Origin: Coptis chinensis
Taxonomy: Eukaryota > Streptophyta > Magnoliopsida > Ranunculales > Ranunculaceae
Reading direction: 5' to 3'
DNA length: 64,000 bases
Assembly (NCBI GenBank): GCA_015680905.1
Contig: CM027382.1
Span: 22,541,501-22,605,500 of the forward strand
Each line of letters begins with the position of its first letter. Position 1 is the stretch's first letter. Shown one piece after another: positions 55,905 to 64,000 of the stretch. Made by a program: the position numbers and the translations under genes. The notes under the pieces are model-generated. The model saw only the letters and a list, made by a program, of their open reading frames with translations. It ran no database searches and was not told the DNA's origin.

Positions 55905-57478
55905 ATGGCATATCAATATGTAGACCAACAATCATATGATAATTATGCAAACCCTTCACCATGTTCATGTTGTGGTAGTCCTGACCATTGGGCTTCTCAA
56001 TGCCCATCATATCAAGAGCAATCATGTAATTATTATGAAAACCCTTCACCATGTTCATGTTATGGTAGTCCTGATCATTGGGCTTCTCAATGCCCATCAT
56101 ATCAAGAGCAATCTTGTAATTATTATGGGAACCCTTCACCATTTTCATGTTGTGGTAGTCCTGACCATTAGGCTTCTCAATGCCCATCATATCAAGAGTC
56201 TGAGCCTACTATAGGATATAATAATAATTATGAGCCTCAATTTTCAAATTTTTATAGTGACTCATACAATCAAGAGTTTTCTAGTCATCTAAACTATTCA
56301 TGTAATTCCACCAATAAGAATCAACCAGCCATTCAGCCTCAACCTAACCCATCACAGTACGACATCAACCAGAGTCACTCAAATGCCAATAACTATGACT
56401 ATCAAACACCATACCAACCAGACCCACACCACCAAGCTTCCCCTCAGCTAACAACATTCGATGAAATAATGGCCCAAAACAAAATAATACTTCAAGAAAT
56501 AAATCGGAACCTAAAGATACTAGGTTCACCTACGCCAGACATTTCTACCATGCCAGAGATCGACACTATTCCCATAACTAACCCAGTCAACCTAGTTCAC
56601 ACCTACCCTATATTTTATGAACCATTACCTTCCGAAGACCCTCCAATTAACCATGATATTAACTCCACACCCCACCTAGATGAGGAAATTCTTGTAGACG
56701 ACTCTTTAGGACTAGTTTGGATGACCACTCAAACTTGAGCGATGTCTCCAGGAACTTCCCATCGATCCACCCCGATGATGAATATAATGATGACACTTTA
56801 GAAGATATTTATAAAGGTGTGACAAAGGAAGAATTTGATAACTATTGGCATTCTCGTAATATGGACCCTCCTGTTGAGCATGTCCAGGCCTTTGAGTTTG
56901 CTAACCGTTTTCTACTGGATGATGTCTCGACACATTCGAATGAGGCCATTGAGGATACTTGTAGTGTTTTAGAGGAAGAGGATGAGAACATGGAGATTAA
57001 CAATTCAAATCTAAGGCATGAACAAGTTAATGTGCAAGAAAACGAGGAAGTTACATCTTTAGAGCAATGTGAATCTCAATTCAGTTTGGCAGCTGAGGAA
57101 ATAACAAGGAAAGAAATAAAGGAAAATCTTAAAGATAAAGCCACGAACCACAACCTTGTGGATTCAGCTAAGCCAGATATAGAGTTCTTAAGAGCATGTG
57201 AGGATCCACCACCCGATAAACCACCAACCAACCACCATCCACCTGAGTTACCACCTCCTATAATCCAACCATCTACCACAACTAAGCCATCCATTCACCC
57301 ACCATTTAAAAGGAATCTCGATTTCGCCCTTGAGCCAATTGCCTCAGAGACCATCTATAATTTTTTCAACCCTCACAGTGAAAAGTGTTTGCCTAGCACA
57401 CAATCCCATGAGTACACCATTCCGGTAATTGAGAGACAAGCTCTGACCAAGTGTAGTGAGAAACCTAGTTTGTCTTAG
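55905..57478 (+). pseudogene. Gag-like ORF of Z with three tandem CCHC knuckles
   Basis: ATG 55905 gives MAYQYVDQQSYDNYANPSP. Three 30-residue units (90 bp period from 55950) each carry a Cx2Cx4Hx4C knuckle (CSCCGSPDHWASQC). The third has Phe for the first Cys and a stop (56169-56171) for Trp. An N/Q/P-rich region follows, then LTTFDEIMAQNKIILQEINR, which resembles the C-terminal coiled coil of Athila gag. It then becomes acidic (EEILVDDSLGLVW). A frameshift near 56720 leads into 56717-57478, acidic and then Pro-rich (DEYNDDTLEDIYKGVTKEEF; PPELPPPIIQPS), ending at 57478. Reading through one stop and one shift gives about 525 residues. Zinc knuckles in retroelements bind RNA. The capsid core typical of Athila gag is missing. 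I do not know a named family. Confidence 0.65.
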
Positions 57479-60400
57479 TTTTCCTCATCTGAGCTTCATG
57501 AAAGACATCAGGATCCACACTTCATTCCCTTCTCACCTAAAGTATCGCTAATTCATCTTTTTGGTCATTCCAACTATTTAAAACAATTACAACATGATGG
57601 TTTGCATATGTTCTTTGATAGGATGCATAAGTTTTCATTCCTTCGCTTACATGTTTGCTTCCATTAATTATACAACATTATTACGTTTGGGGGTGCATTT
57701 AGTATCATGTTTTTATGGCTAGACCCCCAACTCTTCCCGACTATTTGTTTATAGTTGACCACGCATCATCCACTTTGTGCCACTGGTTTCATGCTTGTTT
57801 GGGGGTGCACGTGATCTAGGGAATCGACGTAAAATGACCCCACATTAAGTCTCGGGAATCTGACTTTAAAAGACCCATGTTTTAAAACAAATTTTTACAA
57901 ACCTGTTTTCAAAAATTTGTTTGGGGGTGGGGTGTTTGGTTTTTCCATTCTTGATCACTCAAATTCATATTCTTACCCCCACCTCGTTCCCTTGAAGAGT
58001 AGCTAGATTTCTTCTTGTTTGTTGTTTTGATGTTGTTTTTTATTATTTTTAGTAGATAGGATGTTACGTTGTTAAATTTTGTAGTTAACTTTGAATTTGG
58101 TAGTTAAATGTTGTTTGAATTTCAATTTTAATATAATGTGGTTCTTTTCAAATTGTGCATGGATTTTATTGTTAATCCCACCTTCCCGAATTGTTTGGGG
58201 GTGGTATTATTTATTATATCATGATTTGTAGAAGATCCTCCATTTTAGAGTTTGTTTTGGAGTGAAGGTTGAGAATATTGCCGATATCGGCATATCTATG
58301 ATTATGTATGGTGGTAGCATGAAATCTAGGAGAGTTTAGAAGTTACTATTCTAAATCCAGTATAAAAGATACCAGGGTTGTTATAAAATCAAAAATATGG
58401 TTTGTTTCCATTTTGGTTCGAAATTTTTTCTATTTTCGAAATTGCCTTAAATAATTTGGCAACTTGCCGATTCGTTTTGGAAGCTTCGTAACCTATTTAA
58501 ACTTCCTTCATTCTACACCCACAACCTACACTACACCCCACCATCATCATCTCACCTTTCACTCCAAGCTTTTCCTTCTTTTTCCTTGTAAACTGCTTTC
58601 AAAGACTTTACGAGCGCACTCGCGCTTCTCGAGAGCGCACCGCACCCTAGACAATCGCCGAAATTTTACTCGAGTGCACTGCGCCCAAAACAAGTTGAGC
58701 TGCGCGCTCTGCCCTCCAGTAAACACGAAAATTTCCAATTTTTTGAGGGTTGTTCTAGGATTTTGGAGTCGTTCAAAAGAGTAGATGAGATGACATCTCC
58801 TATAGTCATACCCGAACAGATCTTTCGAAGACGTGTTGGGAACCGGAGACCTATGGACATTGGTTCAAACGAGGATCCCGATTAGTTAGGATGGCGCCAT
58901 CTACTAGTAAGTGATGACGATTCATATTCAAAGAAAAATTTACATCGCTTATTTCTAATAACCACGTTAGATTCTATTGTAATCGGGATAGAGAACAAGA
59001 ATTCTCCGTAGTAGTCGATGACCACGACACTAGAATTCAATAAATATGTGGTAGCTTTAGTTTCGGATTACCAATACCGATCATGTTCACACATGGGGAT
59101 ATATGACCGATAATGCATACCTTTATGATTATACATATTTCCATGAGTATTATTATGGGGAGGGTATTTCGAAAGTAATGGACTAGGAGGCGATATAGCA
59201 TTGCCCTTGGTAGCCCTGTCCCTAAACGTAGGCACCACCATGTTATTCATCCCGATGAATATTTTGGGGAATGGCAGTTCACTTCGCAAACAAGATCGCT
59301 GGTGACATTTTCCTCGCTTTAATCGGGGACATCGCCAATATGACATTCCCCGAAGTTTTAGTCACTAGTCTTAAGAGAGCCCAAAGCATGAGGCGTAAGT
59401 ATCTTCTTATGCCTATTTTGGTAAGCCGCGATCACGCGTAGTTGTTTACCTCAGACATCGCAGGCCCAATTCACGATTGGAAAAGGGTTGAAGTCATGAG
59501 ACCCACCAATTGGGTGGTTCGCCTCATCATGCGAATTATGACTTGGCGGGATGGCAGGTGCACCTCATTTGGTCGCCAAGACATCCCATCGCACATAATA
59601 ACACTTAACAAAGGTTAGCATTAGTAGATGATAAATGTCGGCAAGCTTGGAAAGTTATAATGGCCCGGCAGATGCTTAAGGAAACTCATCTCTTTGATGA
59701 GGAGGAGGATGCTTTGCGGGGAGATAAGGTAAGTTTTAGTTTTGTTATTGTCCGCTTATGTCCCAAGCAATTTAATTTGTTAACCCCATAACGGGTGGAA
59801 CTCTTATAGAGTTCAGGCGGGCTTTTCCTTCCTATATTAGTATGTTCTACCCTTGTTTTGCAGATGTTCAAGAATTTTCGCGTTTCCATGGTATTTTTCT
59901 ACCCTCTTTATTTAAATACTTTGAGGACAAAGCATGCTTCTTGTTTGGGGCATAAAACACGGTAATTAAGGCATCCGTTAAGATATAGATATGTATAATA
60001 TGCATTTGTTTTCAAGTTAAAAATTTCAAAATTATAAATAAATAAGTTTATGTTATACACTTAGGAATATTGGTATTGTTTTCTTTTCTATGCTCTTAAC
60101 AATCTAGAAGTCTCAATGTAGCTTTTCCATCGAATAATTGTTAGAAACTTAGGTTAATATATAGGTAATAATCTTTGCATCTATCTATAAATATATTACA
60201 TGAGTATCTATGATTGTTAGCAAGAAGTTTTCGGAAATCTAGGCTAGAGTACTTATTCTACAAATCCTATGAGAATATAGCCTAAAGCCTTATATGAAAT
60301 AAACATTTGAGAAATGACACAAGGGAGAAGTAAAATCCGGATAGAGAAATCACACGCCCACTTGCTTGATCACTATGCCATATCCTAAATCGAGAATTTA

Positions 60401-61506
60401 GGCCCTCTTTGGATCGATATAGCCAGAAATTCAAACCTATGAATTATTTTCCGCTAGTCGCCCCTCTGAGCCTTTCTTTAGCCTTCCATAAACCACAATT
60501 CCTTTATCCTGTTACAAAACAAAACAAAATAAAAAATTCAACGTACCCAATCTAGAAAAAGTCTGAGAATAGAATGAGTGAAGAAAGAAGAAGAGAAAAA
60601 CCTGTGTAAACAAAAATTAGTTAGTTGCTTCAGAAAAAAGAAAAGAAGTTTCCATCCAAGGAAAAGAAAAAGAAAAATAGAAATAAATAAAAACTCCAAA
60701 AATAGAATAAAAGGGAGTCAAAAGCCAAAGAAAAAAAAAAGAAAAATATGGCTAAGGATGAAAACAAAGTATAGAAGCAAAAAAAATAACAAGGTTTTCT
60801 AAGTTACATAATGTGAAGACTCTATTATCTCAGACTTGTCCTTTTGAATATCCATTTCCTTCCTTCTTAAACCATCTCCTAATCCCCACAACACCTAATA
60901 AAGACCTCTAGCTCAATTAGGAATAGGTTAGTGTGATAGTAAGTGGCAGATGTGTTTGATCGACTCCGCTTCCTTGTTTGTCATTGAGATTGTAAGGTAA
61001 AGTGTGCCCACGCATTAACCGAGCAAATAAAACGAGCGGAAAAATCGAGTGGTTTTTGTCTTGACATTTATGTGAGGACCTACTTAAGGATGCTATTCCG
61101 AGTTTTCAGAAACGAACCTGCTAGGCATTTCATAGTATTACTCATAGTATATATATTTGTATCATAAATGATTGATTATTATGCATATATTAGTTTAGGT
61201 TTTGACTTGGTTATTCTTATTCATTTGCTAGTGAGATGTATAGATAGTTGAGACATGAATGAGGAAACAATAGTTTTATTTCTTAGTCGTTGTAGTATAG
61301 ATGAAGTTTGTGAGTACCTTCAATCGAAAACTCTCATGAGGTTATAACTTGTCCACTAGGGAATTCCTAGTGGTTTAAGGTCTTGTTGCGATATGGTCAA
61401 TGCAATCGCGACTCAAATAAACGAGTAGTTAGAACTCCATTTTTAGTCACTTATTCTAATTTCTCATATTTGCTTGAGGACAAGCAAAATGCTGTTTGGG
61501 GTGGTT
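57479..61506 (+). other. Z internal 3' region, no intact gene
   Basis: 57480-58330 repeats TTTGGGGGTG-type motifs. 58600-58720 is a GC-rich patch of GAGCGCAC / GCGCCC motifs. 58890-59640 has broken coding-like stretches (RFIFKEKFTSLISNNHVRFY; DIANMTFPEVLVTSLKRAQS; SRDHA) that may be a decayed plant-retroelement ORF, frame unclear. 60262-61506 is the block shared with W, including a purine-rich tract (60590-60790). The junction to the 3' LTR is GCTGTTTGGGGTGGTT, a weak polypurine tract. Confidence 0.5.
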
Positions 61507-63025
61507 TGATAAGAGCCCAAAACTGTAGTTTTAACCCTGAATGATCATACTTTTAGACCAATTATGTGAGTAATAATTAAGAGTTAATATCGACATTTGT
61601 GTTTTATACATTTCAGCTTCAAAGTCAATTATGTGCAGAAATGTGCCACTTTGATGAGATAAAGGAGCAATGGTTAGTTGCTAAGGAGTTCTGTGATTAA
61701 AGGCCAAGATTCAAGAAGACAAAGCCTTTCTAAAGCCCGGCCAAAGCTGAAAAGTCAAAGTCAACGCGGCGTAAACAAAGACACAAAGTCAACAGAACTT
61801 CCGGCGTCAGATCTTTGGACTCAGACCTTGGAATTGGGTCTACCTTATGTCAAATTGACCGGCTCGGAAAGAGGTTTCCAATGGTCCAAGCCTTGGCCCA
61901 ATCAAAGGAGCAGAAGTAGATGAAAAGTCTGTCGAAGTCAACTGCAGTTGAAGAGGCCTTTTTGGACTGAAAGAATTGGGTTTTGGGCCTGATTCTCTGG
62001 CCCAAAACATGGCTCCAAGCCCATGCACGATTTTTGGATCTGAAACATATAAAAACAAAAGCTTAGCTCTTTGTTAATGGTAGATAGTTAGGTTAGAAAA
62101 TAAATTAGATTTGGATAAGAAAATTAACCATTAAACCTTAGTTCTAGATTTAGTTTTAGATTAATTAATTAGTTTTTATTCTTGCCTTAAATTCAGTATT
62201 AAATTATTGTTATTGTTATTCATTAGATAAATAAAGTTAATTAGTTCTCCATAATCTAGTTTCATTTTCATTTATTTATTAACTTAAATCCTTAGATTTA
62301 CTTATTTGTCATTATTAGTTTAATTCAATTATTGCATGAGTAGTTTCGAATTGAGTTTAAACAAGTAAAGTTCAAATCTTTATATTATGTCTTGTTTAGA
62401 TTCCATGAGAAATGATAGTCTTATGATTCTCGGCTAAACCTCCATTAGAGGGGGTTGAAAAACCTTGATGAAGCTTGATTTCGATTAGCATAGAATAGTC
62501 GTAATTTCCCATTCAACTCTAGAAGTAATTAGTCCACCATGAGAATGGGGTTGAATACTTCACATGCTAGATGTTAGTTGATAGAGATTACCATGAACAC
62601 TAGGGATTAGGAAGAACCAATTGTTCAGCGTAGCAGTTCAATTCAGATTACGACGATTCGTCGTTACTAAATTAAGTCGAGTTAAGGTGGATTCAAATCC
62701 CCCCTAATTCATTATCATTGAATCATTTTAGTTCATACCTTGTTATTTGAATTATCGCATCTTATTAGTATAAATTGAATCTGTAGTATAATCGTAGAAT
62801 AGAAATTTCACATAACACATTACTCTCACCATTGTTCCTTTTGGGTTTGATTAGTTGAATTCAATTTAAGTCTAGACAGTTAAGAGTGGAACGAATCCTT
62901 ACTCATTATATTGCATGATTATGTTTTGAGAGTAAGAAGAATTGATTTAAACGTAAGAACGGTAGGATTGCGTATTAGTGTTGTTAACATTAATATTTAG
63001 GATTCTACTATTTTTACGGTTATCA
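61507..63025 (+). repeat. Z 3' LTR
   Basis: Starts TGATAAGAGCCCAAAACTGT and ends ACGGTTATCA, followed by TTCAC. The first ~550 bases match the 5' LTR closely; the rest is more diverged. It has a TATA box at 62048-62055. Confidence 0.9.
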
Positions 63026-64000
63026 TTCACCAACACTCGTCAATCACATACAGGAATTTGTGGTCTTAGACGACCTGTGGAACTTAGGAGAAACTTTCTT
63101 GGCCAAGATTAGGCACGGGGCATTATTTCTCTCCATGACAGGTTAGTATAATATACATGATATACATAATACAACTATGTTATTAGAATATGCATGAGTG
63201 AGTAGATACTAGATATTATGATATATACACGAACCAAATTATTTGAATGCTATGTTAGTAGAAAAAGTGCATGGTTTAGTTAGGATATATTGGCCTCAGA
63301 ATTTTCTATATGCTTGTAATCCTAGATTTTTCATCATAAGTCATCCAAAGCAAACCAAGTTTTCGAAAACAAATCAATTTTTTTTTTTTTTTTTTTTTGA
63401 AATTCATTTTGAAAACAATTTTGAAAACCATGGAAAACAAAACAATTTTTTTTCACAGAATAAGAAATATCACAGATGATTGAATAACAAGTGAGGGCGG
63501 GGGAATGAGTTACCGACAAGAAGATGAGCATGAGAACGACCACAGGATAGAAGTACGATCAAACTTGGCACCTATGAATTAGATGATATTCTTTTTCCTT
63601 TGATTGCTTGACCTTCACAACATACTGAACGACACCCAAAAACTTTCTTCCAAAACAGATAGAGCATAAAGCCTAGGACCAATCTTTTGGAGACAACTTC
63701 CTCATACATCGCAATCACTAGTAGTGAATCCTCCAATGCCTTCCATTTTTTTTTTTTTTTTTTTTCTTTTTTTTTCCCCTCGAGTACTTCTCAACTAGGA
63801 GATATAGTGGACTTAGAGATCAAGAGCGGACTTTCATAGGACTATAATGTAGGCTTAGGTGATGGGCTTAGAAAGAAAGGATAGGATCAAAATTTATTTT
63901 TGGAGTAGAACTTGTCATATAAAGGGATGAGTAATTGGAATGATGGTAGTGAGATGATGATATGAATCCCAAATCTCAAATGAAACTGCCCCTTGTTTAG
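63026..64000. other. Right flank of Z, exon-like block
   Basis: 63055-63141 has good splice borders (CACATACAG before it, GTTAGT after) and a 29-codon open frame (EFVVLDDLWNLGETFLAKIR). I cannot assign it. The rest is AT-rich, with T-runs at about 63379-63398 and 63747-63765. Confidence 0.3.

Larger units (their letters stand above)
53222..63025 (+). mobile_element. Element Z: complete non-autonomous LTR retrotransposon
   Basis: LTRs are 53222-54692 and 61507-63025 (1471 and 1519 bp, TGATAAG..TATCA). TTCAC flanks it at 53217-53221 and 63026-63030, so it is a complete single insertion of 9804 bp. The PBS is tRNA-Asp type. The 6.8 kb internal region has a repeat-rich leader, one gag-like ORF (55905-57478), and a long decayed or untranslated part. 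I see no protease, RT, RNase H or integrase motif in any frame. The LTRs are homologous to that of X, an Athila-like gag-pro element, so X relatives are the likely source of enzymes. LTR divergence points to an old insertion. Confidence 0.85.

Noticed and set aside
55774..56190. 138-codon minus-strand repeat protein over the zinc knuckles
   Set aside because: Antisense shadow of the 90 bp repeat; the plus strand has the conserved Cys/His pattern.
58464..58860. 106-codon plus-strand ORF and 64-codon minus-strand ORF in Z
   Set aside because: They cover the GC-rich repeat patch and look like untranslated element sequence; no recognisable motif.
1..64000. CRISPR arrays, bacterial operons, tRNA or rRNA genes
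   Set aside because: None seen. Tandem repeats here have no spacer structure, and the DNA is clearly plant nuclear.

Overview
This window is nuclear DNA from a flowering plant, most likely a eudicot. It is dominated by transposable elements and their remnants. The evidence is plant-type LTR retrotransposons (Ty3/gypsy Athila-like and Tat-like, Ty1/copia Tork/Tnt1-like), a plant L1-type LINE, a MULE transposase with SWIM finger and zinc knuckle, a plant Ulp1-like (C48) gene, introns with GT..AG ends, and many AT-rich low-complexity tracts. I cannot name the species; Caryophyllales is only a guess. I see no intact host gene: every coding region carries stops, frameshifts or truncation. Several stops look like single G:C to A:T transitions, as expected for methylated, silenced DNA.

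Layout, left to right. (1) 1-5000 (+): a decayed Ulp1-like cysteine-protease gene. Its last large intron and 3' flank hold a ~500 bp direct repeat, a 19 bp perfect inverted repeat and AT-rich palindromic motifs. (2) 6328-11198 (-): element X, a 5' fragment of an Athila-like element (LTR, tRNA-Asp-type PBS, gag, protease), cut off before RT. (3) 11199-21635 (-): element Y, a second Athila-like element with gag, protease, RT, RNase H and integrase heavily broken by small indels, and a different LTR. A T50 tract, which is a poly(A) on the minus strand, lies beyond its 3' side. (4) 21636-25910: the 3' half of a MULE transposase, an unusual proline-rich ORF, a convergent zinc-knuckle/GRF-finger ORF, and a GGGGACG-repeat terminus. 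(5) 26500-28130: a palindromic AT-rich array and a broken OMA1-like M48 metallopeptidase. (6) 29260-34906 (+): a complete copia element with perfect TSD (GGAAT), inserted into a minus-strand LINE (34907-37490) that has an internal tandem duplication. (7) 37840-40684 (+): W, the 3' end and LTR of a Z-family element, abutting a Tat-like integrase fragment (40690-41832) that is followed by a 4 x 120 bp tandem array. (8) 43850-53200: mostly non-coding TE debris, a putative solo LTR, minisatellites and an orphan promoter/first exon. (9) 53222-63025 (+): Z, a full-length 9.8 kb LTR element with matching TSDs (TTCAC). It has no recognisable RT or integrase and encodes an odd protein with three tandem CCHC knuckles. 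(10) 63026-64000: flank with one exon-like block.

The most interesting relationship is among X, W and Z. Their LTRs share sequence, and Z has a tRNA-Asp-type PBS like X, but only X has gag-protease. Z therefore looks like a non-autonomous family mobilised in trans by X-type Athila elements, with its own gag-like ORF and a repeat-rich leader.
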